A stretch of DNA of 64,000 nt from Firmicutes bacterium HGW-Firmicutes-1 (GTDB lineage: Bacteria; Bacillota; Clostridia; Lachnospirales; Vallitaleaceae), in contig PHAG01000011.1 of assembly GCA_002841625.1 (NCBI GenBank), positions 1 through 64,000 on the forward strand, read 5' to 3'. The notes beneath the pieces were generated by a model that ran no database searches, was not told the DNA's origin, and saw nothing but the letters and a program-made list of their open reading frames with translations. Made by a program: the position numbers and the translations under genes. Below, piece by piece: positions 1-9,236 of the stretch (position 1 is the stretch's first letter; the number at the start of each line of letters is the position of its first letter).

Positions 1-420
1 TGTCAACTGCTTTTTTTAGGAATATTATGTTACTCATAATCCTTCGCTTGCATCAAAATATCAACACTTTTTCATTCTGATAATTTGTACTTGCTCTTGA
101 CAGGAAGGCTAGTATATCATGCCTATACAACATATGTCAACTGCTTTCTTTAGGAATATTATAGAACCCTTATTCCTAACAAAATATCATCATTCTTTCA
201 ATATAATATTTTGTACTTGCCTCAAGCAGGAAGGTCAGTATATCATGCCTGGATAACTTGTGTCAATTACTTTTTTCATGATTGCATAATCCCTATCCGT
301 TATACTATATTCACGAACATCAATTTATGATAATTTGTTTATCTTCTATTATTTAAGTTGGTACTCTATCATCTAACTTTTCTACAGGAAAGCTTTCATG
401 TATCATCCAATAAAACTTCT
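1..420. repeat. Three diverged tandem repeats, 126-160 bp each
   Basis: Three degenerate copies lie head to tail at 1-134, 135-260 and 261 to about 420. Each begins with TGTCAACTGCTTT or a variant (TGTCAATTAC in the third). Each ends with a block like CAGGAAGGCTAGTATATCAT at 101-120, 227-246 and, more diverged, near 385-405. Copies 1 and 2 also share TTAGGAATATTAT and TTTGTACTTGC. The AGGC/GCCT bases around the terminal block could form a short stem in copy 1. No open frame with a ribosome site was seen, and the array may continue left of the window. The function is unknown; decayed repeats or repeated structured RNA are both possible. Confidence 0.7.
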
Positions 421-756
421 ATCAACAACACTATTTTCCCCTTAATATTCGTCTTTATCCAAAATATAATTTCTTAACTCTAACCCCTACCATCCAGTTC
501 TACTGTCAGCTCAAGCAGAATGCCTTAGATTTGCACTCCCTCTTTAAAGCCAGTTTCTGAAAGATATACAATTTACTCACCCAATGCCTCCGATCTAGTA
601 TAATACCATGTTGTCCATAGTACTTGTAAATATTATACCACCTATATTCTTTCAACAATCCTCTTAATAAAACAAGCCTAAATTATACCTTCCACCGGTG
701 CCAACTCGCTAACATTGACATATATTATACTAAAATCTATTCAAACGGAAAACAAA
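421..756. other. Non-coding leader region before the encapsulin gene
   Basis: About 335 bases of AT-rich sequence separate the repeat array from the encapsulin start. No convincing gene, -35/-10 pair or hairpin with a T-run was found. The encapsulin promoter presumably lies here, but I cannot place it. Confidence 0.4.
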
Positions 757-2181
757 ATGGACATAAGAAGTGATTTGAGCTCCTATAGCTTACAACCAAG
801 TGCCGCAAAAACCCTATCTCACTCTACAAAATCAAAACCAATCATGGAATGCATAACACCTAGATGGTTGCTTACCTTTCTCCCATGGGTATCAGTAGAA
901 GCAGGTATCTATAAAGTAAATAAAAGAAAGAATTATAATTTACTCTCCTATTCTAATGACCAGCAAAAAGAAGCATACCTTACTAATGATACAAGACAGT
1001 TATCAGAAATACCTCCCTTTAAATATATGAATCCTGAGGCGATTAATACAATTACACCTTATCTGACAAAAGAACAATTTGATGCAGGAACTACTGTTAC
1101 TAAGGCTGATGCAGAAGGTGACAAGCTATTTATTGTTGCACGAGGTAAAGTTGAAGTTAAAACTACTGGTGCGAGAGGTGAAGAGATTAATATTGGTATT
1201 TTGGCTGAGGGAGATTACTCAGATATGGATGCCTTTATACAAAAGTCTAATCGTCGTGTAAGTATTACTGCAATCACACTTAGCATTTTATATAGCATAA
1301 AAAGAGAAGATTTTGAAACCTGGTTAGATTCCATTCCAAAGGATGTTCTGGATCAATTTAATCATGCAAATTCTCTATGGGATCAAACAAAAATGAGATC
1401 GAATGAGTATGGGGAAAAATCGATTGATGTTTACTCCGGAACACTTGGAGAAATTGATCTTCCATTAACATACCCAGATTACGAAGAACATCCAAAAGAA
1501 TATGTCCTAAATGTAGTTCAAACTATTCTTCGGATAAATACCCAAATAACAGATATATTTAATTATCCACTGAATCAATTAGATGAGCAAATGCGCTTAA
1601 CCGTTGAAGCTATGCTTGAAAGACAAGAATGGGAAATTATCAATAATAAACAATTCGGATTATTAAATTCTGTGTCACCAAAAATGCGGGTGCAATCTAA
1701 GAACGGAGTTCCAACTCCTGATGCATTAGATGAGTTATTAATTAGAGTTTGGAAAAAGCCAGCCTTCTTTTTAGCACATCCTCAAGCCATAGCAGCCTTT
1801 GGAAGAGAATGTACAAAAAGAGGCGTACCTCCGATGTCAATCAATATCGAGGGTTCACCTTTCATTACTTGGAGAGGTGTACCTCTTGTGCCTTGTGATA
1901 AATTATTAATCAACGGAAAAAGAAATAGCTACTCTTGTGGAACTACAAATATATTATTGCTTCGTGTAGGCGAAGAGGAACAAGGTGTAATTGGATTGCA
2001 CCAACCAGGCATCCCTGATGAAAAATATATGCCAAGCTTGTCTGTAAAAAATGGTGGGATTGATGTAAATGGGATAACTTCCTATATACTAAGATTATAT
2101 TATTCTGCTGCTGTGTTAGCGGACGACGCATTGGGAGTACTTCAAGACGTTGAAGTGGGTTATTACCATGATTACAAATAA
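757..2181 (+). CDS. Family 2 encapsulin shell protein with inserted cyclic-nucleotide-binding-like domain
   Basis: This 474-residue protein is recognisable as an HK97-fold family 2 encapsulin shell protein (SrpI-like). Residues about 10-60 match the N-arm (ITPRWLLTFLPWVSVEAGIY). Residues about 225-474 hold the capsid core, with DELLIRVWKKPAFFLAHPQA, AAFGRECTKRGVPP, FITWRGVPLVPCDKL and a C-terminal AAVLADDALGVLQDVEV. Between them, residues about 84-205 form a cyclic-nucleotide-binding-like beta-roll, the hallmark of the CBD-containing subgroup (2B). Its phosphate-binding cassette (GDYSDMDAFI...RRVSITA) keeps an Arg but lacks the usual Gly-Glu, so ligand binding is doubtful. I chose ATG 757 because the conserved N-arm starts soon after it; an in-frame TTG at 715 would add 14 residues. 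It overlaps the downstream cysteine desulfurase gene by 14 bases, which points to shell plus cargo. The subfamily assignment is from memory of the family. Confidence 0.9.
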   Translation: MDIRSDLSSYSLQPSAAKTLSHSTKSKPIMECITPRWLLTFLPWVSVEAGIYKVNKRKNYNLLSYSNDQQKEAYLTNDTRQLSEIPPFKYMNPEAINTITPYLTKEQFDAGTTVTKADAEGDKLFIVARGKVEVKTTGARGEEINIGILAEGDYSDMDAFIQKSNRRVSITAITLSILYSIKREDFETWLDSIPKDVLDQFNHANSLWDQTKMRSNEYGEKSIDVYSGTLGEIDLPLTYPDYEEHPKEYVLNVVQTILRINTQITDIFNYPLNQLDEQMRLTVEAMLERQEWEIINNKQFGLLNSVSPKMRVQSKNGVPTPDALDELLIRVWKKPAFFLAHPQAIAAFGRECTKRGVPPMSINIEGSPFITWRGVPLVPCDKLLINGKRNSYSCGTTNILLLRVGEEEQGVIGLHQPGIPDEKYMPSLSVKNGGIDVNGITSYILRLYYSAAVLADDALGVLQDVEVGYYHDYK

Positions 2182-3454
2182 TTATCATTCACTTGATATG
2201 AGCAGTTCGAATTATTATTTTCTTACAAAATACCTAGACCTTCAATACCACATGGACACTCCTTCTATCAGAAAAGACTTTCCTATATTAAGTAATAAAA
2301 TTAATGGTTATCCTTTGATCTGGTTTGATAATGGTGCTACGACACAAAAACCCAATTGTGTGATAGATTCATTAACAAAATATTATCAAGAATATAATTC
2401 AAATATTCACCGCGGTTCTCATACATTAGCTGATATTGCAACCAAACGTTATGAACAAGCCCGCACAAAGATTCAACATTTTCTAGGTGCCACATTACCT
2501 GAAGAGATCATATTTGTAAGAGGTGCTACAGAAGCCATTAACCTTGTAGCAGAGTCCTATGGAAAAGTTAATATCACTCAAGGGGATGAGATTCTCTTAA
2601 CAGCAATGGAGCACCATTCAAACATTGTACCATGGCAAAAATTAAGTGAAGAAACGAACGCTGTAATAAAGGTAGCTCCAATAAATGAACACGGTGAAAT
2701 CCTAATGGAGGAATTCGAAAAACTACTAAGCACTAGAACACGTATTGTAGCCATCACTCACATTTCAAATGTACTGGGAACAATAAATCCAATTGGTCAA
2801 ATGATAAAAATGGCTCATAGCAAAGGCGCCATCGTGCTGATTGATGGTGCTCAAGCTGCTTCCCATTTAAGTGTTAACGTTCAGGCCTTGGATGCGGATT
2901 TTTATGTGTTTTCAGGACACAAGGCTTTTGCTCCAACAGGTATTGGTGTCTTATATGGGAAGAAAAGTTTGCTTGAAAAAATGCCACCTTGGCAAAGAGG
3001 AGGCGGGATGATTAAAAATGTTAGCTTTACAAAAACTGAATTCAATACCCTCCCGGAAAAGTTTGAAGCAGGTACCGCTAATATCGCCGATGCAATTGCC
3101 CTAGGCGTAGCAATTGATTATATGAATAAAATTGGTCTAGATAACATAGAAATCTATGAAAGAAAATTAACTAAGTACGCTACAGAAGCTTTGTCACAAC
3201 TTCCTGGAATAAAGCTATTCGGAACATCTATCAACAAATCATGTATATTATCATTTATTTTCAAGCATCATTCTCCGGATAAAATTTCGGATTATCTAAA
3301 CAAATATGGTATTGCTACTAGAGCCGGCCATCATTGTGCACAACCAACTCTTGAAAGATATGGTTTGCAAAGTGTTAACAGAGCCTCCTTGGCATTCTAT
3401 AATACAAAAGCAGAAATTGATTTTTTTGTGGAGACATTGTATAAGGTTCAATAA
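2168..3454 (+). CDS. SufS-type cysteine desulfurase, probable encapsulin cargo
   Basis: This PLP-dependent class V aminotransferase-fold enzyme converts L-cysteine to alanine and enzyme-bound persulfide. Visible motifs are AMEHHSNIVPWQ (cofactor-stacking His), IDGAQAASHL (PLP Asp/Gln), FSGHKAFAPTGIG (Schiff-base Lys) and TRAGHHCAQP (catalytic Cys, group II loop). At about 428 residues it is longer than typical SufS (about 405). Some 28 residues (MITNNYHSLDMSSSNYYF...) precede the usual SufS N-terminus near ATG 2252. Family 2 encapsulin cargo desulfurases carry N-terminal targeting extensions, so this may load the enzyme into the shell; that is inference. The start at ATG 2168 lies inside the encapsulin gene with GAAGTGGG upstream; TTG 2150 and ATG 2252 are alternatives. 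No sufB/C/D/U is adjacent, which argues against an ordinary SUF operon. Confidence 0.9.
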   Translation: MITNNYHSLDMSSSNYYFLTKYLDLQYHMDTPSIRKDFPILSNKINGYPLIWFDNGATTQKPNCVIDSLTKYYQEYNSNIHRGSHTLADIATKRYEQARTKIQHFLGATLPEEIIFVRGATEAINLVAESYGKVNITQGDEILLTAMEHHSNIVPWQKLSEETNAVIKVAPINEHGEILMEEFEKLLSTRTRIVAITHISNVLGTINPIGQMIKMAHSKGAIVLIDGAQAASHLSVNVQALDADFYVFSGHKAFAPTGIGVLYGKKSLLEKMPPWQRGGGMIKNVSFTKTEFNTLPEKFEAGTANIADAIALGVAIDYMNKIGLDNIEIYERKLTKYATEALSQLPGIKLFGTSINKSCILSFIFKHHSPDKISDYLNKYGIATRAGHHCAQPTLERYGLQSVNRASLAFYNTKAEIDFFVETLYKVQ

Positions 3455-3466
3455 TATTCGAAATTA

Positions 3467-3513
3467 TAAAAACACCACAAATGCAAAAATTCTATTTGCT
3501 TTGTGGTGTTTTG
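3467..3513. terminator. Bidirectional terminator between convergent genes
   Basis: AAAACACCACAAA pairs with TTTGTGGTGTTTT. The A-run and T-run on the two sides suit termination of both the desulfurase gene (+) and the iron-sulfur repair gene (-). Confidence 0.85.
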
Positions 3514-3539
3514 TGATTACACAGAAATTCACGAACTAG

Positions 3540-4238
3540 TTATTCAACGAAGTTTTTAAATAAAATGTTATTTTCTAAATGTATGTGCTCGAACAAGTCT
3601 GATTCTAACTCTTGTAGCTTAAAATAGGTTAATCCGAAAGTAGTACATACATCCTCTGGAAGTTTATACTGGTCTGTAAGAACTCGAAGTTCTTTAATAA
3701 CACTTCCTGCAATATCGTGTTCATCTTCTGTTTCTGTCATTACTTTTCTAATTTTATCAAATAGCTCATTTGATGGATGTTTATCATATTCTTTTATCAT
3801 GGGAAACAGTATTTCTTCCTCCTTAATCAGATGCTGATCAAGATCGGTCTTTAAAGAATGATACAACTTATGAACAGTAAATAAATCAGTATGTTTAACA
3901 CCATGTACTCTAAGTATCATTGTTGTTAACTCACTCAATTCAGGCAGGCTTTTTTTCAAATAAGTATGATGGGTATTTATAATATAGTCAATCAGCTCAC
4001 TTGGAGTTATTTTTCTTAAGTCAACTTGATTGTTAGTAACTTTCTGAGTTTCCTCATAGGCAGCTTCAAGTTTACTTAAAATGTCCTCTTCACTTAGCTT
4101 TTGCTCTTTGATGATTGAATCAAGTGATCTGTTACCTCCACAACAGAAGTCAATCTTATATGCCTTAAAAATCTCGCTTGCCTTTGGCATAATTGCTACA
4201 ATATCCCCTACACTTTGAGAAACATTAAATGTATTCAT
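3540..4238 (-). CDS. Iron-sulfur cluster repair di-iron protein (RIC/ScdA/YtfE family)
   Basis: This 232-residue protein matches the RIC family, which restores iron-sulfur clusters damaged by nitric oxide or oxidants. Residues 1-55 are the ScdA N-terminal domain with the conserved FCCGGNRSL motif (Cys32-Cys33). The remainder is a hemerythrin-like four-helix bundle with metal-ligand-type motifs HTYLKKSLPEL, LIKEEEILFP, TEDEHDIAG and FEHIHLENNILF. GGAGG precedes the ATG. A perfect FNR-type palindrome lies about 80 bases upstream and a Crp/Fnr gene is next upstream on the same strand, so oxygen- or NO-responsive control is likely. Full length for the family. Confidence 0.92.
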   Translation of the reverse strand: MNTFNVSQSVGDIVAIMPKASEIFKAYKIDFCCGGNRSLDSIIKEQKLSEEDILSKLEAAYEETQKVTNNQVDLRKITPSELIDYIINTHHTYLKKSLPELSELTTMILRVHGVKHTDLFTVHKLYHSLKTDLDQHLIKEEEILFPMIKEYDKHPSNELFDKIRKVMTETEDEHDIAGSVIKELRVLTDQYKLPEDVCTTFGLTYFKLQELESDLFEHIHLENNILFKNFVE

Positions 4239-4311
4239 AATTTATACCTCCATTGTGATTCAATTAAATTATTATTCTTCAATAATAATATAACTATTAT
4301 GGAAATAAAAC

Positions 4312-4327
4312 TGTGATTTAAATCATA
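4312..4327. promoter_or_regulatory. FNR-type operator upstream of the iron-sulfur repair gene
   Basis: GTGATTTAAATCAT contains the perfect 12-bp palindrome TGATTTAAATCA and fits the FNR pattern TTGAT-N4-ATCAA. It lies between the Crp/Fnr gene and the iron-sulfur repair gene, centred about 81 bases before the latter's start. The adjacent regulator is the obvious candidate to bind it. Confidence 0.65.
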
Positions 4328-4341
4328 TTTTAATAGACATT

Positions 4342-5055
4342 CTATTCTATTGTTTTTTTGAGGGCTTCAATATTTTTGATAATAATCTTTTTATATCCTA
4401 ACATTTCAATCGTTCCTTCATCCATAAGAAGGCTCATCTTTCGACTAACAGTTTCCCTAGTAAGCCCAATGTAATTGGCGATACCTTCTCGGCTTAAGGG
4501 TAATTCAATTAAAATACCTCTGGCGTCGTCCTTACCATATTTAGCAGCAAATTCTAAAAGTACTGCATTAACCCTAGCTTCAACATTTCTTGTCCCCATC
4601 TTTTCAATCGTACTCTCTAATTTTTCTAATCTATTGCTCAATTCCTCCAGGATCTTAAGACTGATATCTGGAAATTTTTTTAGTAACTCTTGGAAATCAT
4701 TTTTCTTAATCAAACATATATTGGTATCTTCGAGAGCTTCTACATTAAAGTTAGCTTCTTGATTTTTCAATAAATTCTTCTCACCAAAAAAATCCCCTTC
4801 TGAAAAAACATATAATATCTGCTCTTTGCCTTCCTGATTATATCTAAAAACTTTTACTTGTCCTTTTTTTATAATAATCAAATTATCCAAAGATGATCCT
4901 TCAAGGATAATCAATTCTCCTTTTGAATAATGCTTTCTTACAATAAGACTTACAACTTTACTGAGTTCTTCTTGATTTAATTCGGAAAATATTTGCACTC
5001 TGCTCGCACAAAGCTCATGATTGCACCGCATACAGCACAGCTCATCCTTATTCAT
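4342..5055 (-). CDS. Crp/Fnr family transcriptional regulator with N-terminal cysteine cluster
   Basis: This 237-residue protein has a cyclic-nucleotide-binding-fold sensor domain (about 20-140, with SEGDFFGEKNLL) and a C-terminal winged-helix Crp domain (about 150-225, with LSREGIANYIGLTRETVSRK). The N-terminus is cysteine-rich (CCMRCNHELC), which in FNR-like proteins can ligate an iron-sulfur cluster. That suggests redox or NO sensing, but the residue spacing does not identify the subfamily. GGAG precedes the ATG. It sits just upstream of the iron-sulfur repair gene on the same strand with an FNR-like box between them, so it probably controls that gene. Confidence 0.88.
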   Translation of the reverse strand: MNKDELCCMRCNHELCASRVQIFSELNQEELSKVVSLIVRKHYSKGELIILEGSSLDNLIIIKKGQVKVFRYNQEGKEQILYVFSEGDFFGEKNLLKNQEANFNVEALEDTNICLIKKNDFQELLKKFPDISLKILEELSNRLEKLESTIEKMGTRNVEARVNAVLLEFAAKYGKDDARGILIELPLSREGIANYIGLTRETVSRKMSLLMDEGTIEMLGYKKIIIKNIEALKKTIE

Positions 5056-5243
5056 TTGTTATCATCTCCTTGTCGTTTTAAATCATTATATCACAAGTAG
5101 TTATATTGAACTAAACACATCTTTTATTTGGATATCTTTCTATAGTATGTCCCATATATTAGAGGTAAAAATATAGTAGAGAGAACTTCTCAAGTTACAA
5201 CAAATATTATCGTATACGACCAGACTCAAAGGGAGGCTTTATA

Positions 5244-5627
5244 ATGCACGAAAATGAAAACAACAATTCACCTGCAGACCGTATAAAATGGGAAAATCAA
5301 CGACGAGTAGATCAATTAGTGAATTTAATTGAAAAGAAAACGCGTACAGAGCGTCATCTTGAGGAAAACTCCCAAATTTCCTCACCTGAAAATATCCAAC
5401 ATGCGAAAAAAATTCAAGATGTCCGCCAAGAAGAAATACAGAATCTAAAAAATATTATAGTGAATGGCGAACACAGCAATAACGATCAAGAAAAGAACAT
5501 TAAGAAGAATTATAAATATACTGAGGGTTATATCAAACATAATGCCGATACCATGGATGAAACAACTTTAGAAAATGCAAATATAAAACAAGAACATCGA
5601 AAAGAACAGCTTGATTTTTTAGAATAA
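5244..5627 (+). CDS. Highly charged hypothetical protein
   Basis: A 127-residue, very hydrophilic protein rich in Glu, Asn, Lys and Gln, with no membrane segment, signal peptide or cysteine. It looks helical (VDQLVNLIEKKTRTERHLEE and later EQHRKEQ-like stretches), like several small spore-former proteins, but I do not recognise the family. GGGAGG lies 8 bases before the ATG and a strong terminator follows directly, so it is a single-gene transcript. The gene is real on these signals; its function is unknown. Confidence 0.75.
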   Translation: MHENENNNSPADRIKWENQRRVDQLVNLIEKKTRTERHLEENSQISSPENIQHAKKIQDVRQEEIQNLKNIIVNGEHSNNDQEKNIKKNYKYTEGYIKHNADTMDETTLENANIKQEHRKEQLDFLE

Positions 5628-5629
5628 TA

Positions 5630-5676
5630 AAAAAGCCTCTTCTCCAGCATATGAATGCTTGAGAGGAGGCTTTTTC
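5630..5676. terminator. Bidirectional terminator
   Basis: AAAAAGCCTCTTCTC pairs with GAGAGGAGGCTTTTT. It lies between the charged hypothetical gene (+) and the chemotaxis receptor gene (-). Confidence 0.9.
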
Positions 5677-5703
5677 ACCAATAAAATAAATTCACATTGA
5701 TAT

Positions 5704-7197
5704 TTAATTCGGTTTTCTAAACTTTAATATCGTTGATTGCATCTCATCTGCAATTTTTACTAATATTTCGCTTGCATTTGCAATTTCTGTGATAGATGCT
5801 GTTTGTTCTTGAATAGATGCAGATACTTGTTCAGTGCCAGCAGCATTTTCTTCTGATATTGCAGATAAACTTTCTATAGTTCCTATAATTTCATTCTTTT
5901 GAAGTACCATAGTTTGTCCCGATTGATTCAAAACTAAGGTAATGTTTTTCATTTTTTCAATAGCGCCAGAAATACCAATAAAGATGGTATTTGTGCTTTC
6001 AACAGAATCACTTTGTTGGGAAACTACTTTTATCACTTCATTAATCGTAGTTACAGCAAAAATTGTTTTTTCTGTAAGTTCATTGATTATTTTTGCAATC
6101 TCTTCTGTAAATCCGTTGGATTGTTCAGCTAGCTTTCTGATTTCATCCGCAACAACCGCAAAGCCTTTTCCTGCTTCTCCTGCTCTAGCTGCCTCAATCG
6201 CAGCATTTAGTGCTAAAAGATTCGTTTGATTGGCAATGCTCTTTATCATTTCACTTGCATTAGATATTTTACTTGCATTTTCATTTGTTTGAACAATGAT
6301 CTCATTAATTTGTTGAGCAGCCTTACTACTAATATGTGTTTTTTCTGTAAGATCTTTTAAAATATCAATACCTTCATTTTTCAACCTATTCACTTCGTTG
6401 GTAGATGTATTTAATTCCTTGATATTTTCCTGTTCTTTTTCAATTGTTCTGCCTAAACCTTCTATATTAACTGCTCCTAATCCAGTATCCTTAGCTTGGT
6501 CACTTGCTCCTATTGCAATTTCCCCAATCGTAATTGCTATTTCATCTGCCGCTAAGGCAGCTTTCTGACTATTTGATGCTAAATCATTCGCGGTTTTGGT
6601 AAGTGTACTCATAATATGTTCAAGATCATTTGCAATTGCCTGCTTACTCTCAACATCTTTATGTTCATTTTCAAGAAAAAGATTTAAATCTCGAACCACT
6701 TTTTGATTTACTGAACCTACCATAAAACTAGCAATTATAAACCCGACCATAACGCAAATCATTACAACAACACTCGTGGAATTCGAATTGTAAAGATTTA
6801 GCTGGATAGCTCTTATAACAAAAATTGAATTCAGAATTGCTGTTACTACCGCCAAGAGTAGAATCAACTTCTTGTCAAAGAACATAAATGCAATCACAAA
6901 AATAGGTAATATGATTGTAAAGGTAACCATCGAAGTGCTCGTTATGATCGAAAACCCATAAGGAACAAGAAAGCTAACTGCTGTTATGTACCGAATACTA
7001 GTGGATGTCTTATCCTTCCAATAAATTTGAATAGATATGCCATAGGTTATGATCAATACAGCTGCGAGAAATATAATAACCTCTATCCCTCTGTTACCCT
7101 TCAAAAATTCAATAATAAATCCTGAAAGTAAAATGAGATATAACATGAAAGAAAAAACCAAATTAAAGAAGTTTGCTTTTTTTAATACAAAATCCAT
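5704..7197 (-). CDS. Methyl-accepting chemotaxis protein with multi-pass membrane sensor
   Basis: A 497-residue chemoreceptor. Residues 1-165 hold about five or six hydrophobic segments with little extracellular loop sequence, so it probably senses within or at the membrane. No HAMP domain is evident. The cytoplasmic half is a long coiled coil with the conserved hairpin tip [19 protein letters not shown] and [17 protein letters not shown], which contacts CheA and CheW. GGAGG lies 7 bases before the ATG. It starts 32 bases after the MFS gene on the same strand and may be cotranscribed with it. The ligand is unknown. Confidence 0.93.
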   Translation of the reverse strand: MDFVLKKANFFNLVFSFMLYLILLSGFIIEFLKGNRGIEVIIFLAAVLIITYGISIQIYWKDKTSTSIRYITAVSFLVPYGFSIITSTSMVTFTIILPIFVIAFMFFDKKLILLLAVVTAILNSIFVIRAIQLNLYNSNSTSVVVMICVMVGFIIASFMVGSVNQKVVRDLNLFLENEHKDVESKQAIANDLEHIMSTLTKTANDLASNSQKAALAADEIAITIGEIAIGASDQAKDTGLGAVNIEGLGRTIEKEQENIKELNTSTNEVNRLKNEGIDILKDLTEKTHISSKAAQQINEIIVQTNENASKISNASEMIKSIANQTNLLALNAAIEAARAGEAGKGFAVVADEIRKLAEQSNGFTEEIAKIINELTEKTIFAVTTINEVIKVVSQQSDSVESTNTIFIGISGAIEKMKNITLVLNQSGQTMVLQKNEIIGTIESLSAISEENAAGTEQVSASIQEQTASITEIANASEILVKIADEMQSTILKFRKPN

Positions 7198-7229
7198 AAA
7201 GATACCTCCAATATTATATTTTTTAGAAA

Positions 7230-8453
7230 TTACCTAACTATCTTCTCTACATCTTTCACTTTTGTAGCCACATATAAATTCACTAACGAAAGTGCTGCTG
7301 CGAGAAAAAAAATATACTGTGGTCCCCAAACACTCCATACAACACCTCCTAAAACTGCACAAATAATAGAAACTATATGATCTAGGCTAATTCCTAGTGA
7401 TAATGTTGGTGTAATATCTGCTATGTCTACAGCAATGGATCGCAAATAAATTGTTCTGATCATTCCAAATTGATTGGACATCCGATCCATGATTAACAAA
7501 GCATATGCCATAATTACAGGAAATCCAAACAAAGCTATCTTTCCAGAATAAAAACCAGCACTCAAAATACCATATATTAAATAAACACCAATAAAAGATA
7601 ACGCATCAATAAAAAGAAAGGTCTTTATCCCAAAGCGATCAATCCATTTCCCAACAGCAGGGATAAAAAACATGCCAATAAACAAACCAATAATAGCAAG
7701 GATAGCCATGGTATCTGCCTTTTTTCCTAATAGTGAAATAATGACCCATGGGCCATAAACCATCATGATCTGCTTCTGAACACCAAACATTACAACTAAG
7801 GTGTAGTAATACTTATATTCTTTTCTAAATATGAATTTAATTTTTTTATAGCTCTTTATCGTTTCTTTATTCATATGCTCAAAAACAAATAACATAATTA
7901 AAACAATGATTAAGGTACTTGCAGAAATAATAAATATCCATTTTATCTTTGTTGTGAAGCTAAAAAACCCCATCCTAAAACCGATGAGTACAAGAATAGC
8001 TGCCAACATTGTAAACGTAGTTGAAACCCCCTTGTATCGTCCCATCATCTTCCCAACATTATTGTCATCGATCAAAGACATTCCAATACTATCTTGCAAT
8101 GGAAAGAATAGGTGCATACCCATAGAATTGATAAATACAAATATCAGCATCACCGAAAAAGTTGGTGTAAATAGGCCTAAGGTTGCAATACCAATAATAC
8201 TAAGTATCTGAGATATCATACAAATACGAATATCAGTCATAAATGATAGTACTGCAATAACCAGTATCACAAGTACTCCCGGCAGTTCTCTTGGAAATTC
8301 AATTAGACCCCGTTGAAATGCTGTAACATTGTAAGCCTCTTCAAAGTAGTTATTCATGACATCGTTGCTAAGTCCAAGTCCAAATGCTGTTAGCCCAATA
8401 ATCACGAAATAAACAAATAATCTCTTATCCATATTTATTATTTTTTGTGTCAT
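7230..8453 (-). CDS. Major facilitator superfamily transporter
   Basis: A 407-residue integral membrane protein with about twelve hydrophobic segments, the usual MFS layout. The half-signature [10 protein letters not shown] between helices 8 and 9 resembles the G-x-x-x-D-R-x-G MFS loop. GGAAC precedes the ATG. The substrate cannot be inferred. It lies immediately upstream of a chemotaxis receptor gene on the same strand, which may mean that transport and sensing of the same compound are linked; that is speculative. Confidence 0.85.
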   Translation of the reverse strand: MTQKIINMDKRLFVYFVIIGLTAFGLGLSNDVMNNYFEEAYNVTAFQRGLIEFPRELPGVLVILVIAVLSFMTDIRICMISQILSIIGIATLGLFTPTFSVMLIFVFINSMGMHLFFPLQDSIGMSLIDDNNVGKMMGRYKGVSTTFTMLAAILVLIGFRMGFFSFTTKIKWIFIISASTLIIVLIMLFVFEHMNKETIKSYKKIKFIFRKEYKYYYTLVVMFGVQKQIMMVYGPWVIISLLGKKADTMAILAIIGLFIGMFFIPAVGKWIDRFGIKTFLFIDALSFIGVYLIYGILSAGFYSGKIALFGFPVIMAYALLIMDRMSNQFGMIRTIYLRSIAVDIADITPTLSLGISLDHIVSIICAVLGGVVWSVWGPQYIFFLAAALSLVNLYVATKVKDVEKIVR

Positions 8454-8538
8454 TTGCTTTTGTTCCTTTTGTGTATATTTCTATAAATGATATCACAAAA
8501 ATCAGAAAATTGATATAAACTGTTGCCTCAACTTTCAC

Positions 8539-9216
8539 TTATTTCGTCACAAATTTATATTCTCTAGACTTATTCACAAATTCGCAAATGAATCGTGCTG
8601 TTATACCCCATATTACTCCATATTCAGTTTTATAAGAAAGGATTTTATGTTTGAAATTTCCCCAAGGGATTTTATACCTATCAGGTAGTCCTAACTCTTC
8701 CGATGGCAATAAGACAACCTCCTCACCTGTTTCCTCATTTATATAGGAAGGATGTACTTTAACCAAAACACTGTAATGATCAGGCTCATTTTCTTCAAAA
8801 AATGAAACCGGTATGGTAATCATTCGATCAACCTCATCCCGATTAATAATCATTTCGTCAATTCCTACATCCGTAACTCCGATAAACGCATCAACTGTTA
8901 CTCCCATAAGAGCGACAACGGTATTTAGACGTCCTATAATATCAATTTTTTCAATTGGGATTCCCAGTTCTTCATTTGTTTCACGAAGTGCTACCATTTC
9001 AAGTGTTTCATCTTTTTCATCAATTTTACCACCTGGAAAGCAAATCTCTCCACCTTGTCTAATATTAAGACTTCTTTTTTGCAAAACAAAATAATATTCA
9101 TTACCAATAGGAACTAATAAAACTAGTACAACTGAATTGAAAAAATCTTCTTTTCCACTAATACCTTCATTAAAGCCAAAATGACTTTTGATATGATTAA
9201 AGTCTTCTAGTAACAT
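8539..9216 (-). CDS. NUDIX hydrolase, CoA-pyrophosphatase-like
   Basis: The NUDIX box is complete: GGKIDEKDETLEMVALRETNEELGI fits G-x5-E-x7-REUxEExGU (that is, GGKIDEKDE followed by RETNEELGI). Just before it, LQKRSLNIRQGGEICFPGG resembles the signature of the NudL/CoA-pyrophosphatase subgroup, which splits CoA into phosphopantetheine and 3',5'-ADP. The start is ATG 9216 because AAAGGAG sits 6 bases upstream; an in-frame ATG at 9231 would place the ribosome site inside the gene. It starts 20 bases after the SIMPL-domain gene, so the two probably form an operon. The exact substrate is inferred. Confidence 0.85.
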   Translation of the reverse strand: MLLEDFNHIKSHFGFNEGISGKEDFFNSVVLVLLVPIGNEYYFVLQKRSLNIRQGGEICFPGGKIDEKDETLEMVALRETNEELGIPIEKIDIIGRLNTVVALMGVTVDAFIGVTDVGIDEMIINRDEVDRMITIPVSFFEENEPDHYSVLVKVHPSYINEETGEEVVLLPSEELGLPDRYKIPWGNFKHKILSYKTEYGVIWGITARFICEFVNKSREYKFVTK

Positions 9217-9236
9217 ATTAGCTCCTTTCATATGTC

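Noticed and set aside
1-420. CRISPR-like array
   Set aside because: Units are 126-160 bp and diverged along their length, with no short invariant repeat and no cas genes.
715-756. Extended encapsulin start at TTG 715
   Set aside because: No ribosome site fits it, and the family N-terminus begins after ATG 757.
5056-5243. Riboswitch or ncRNA before the charged hypothetical gene
   Set aside because: Only AT-rich sequence without a stable hairpin or known aptamer motif was seen.
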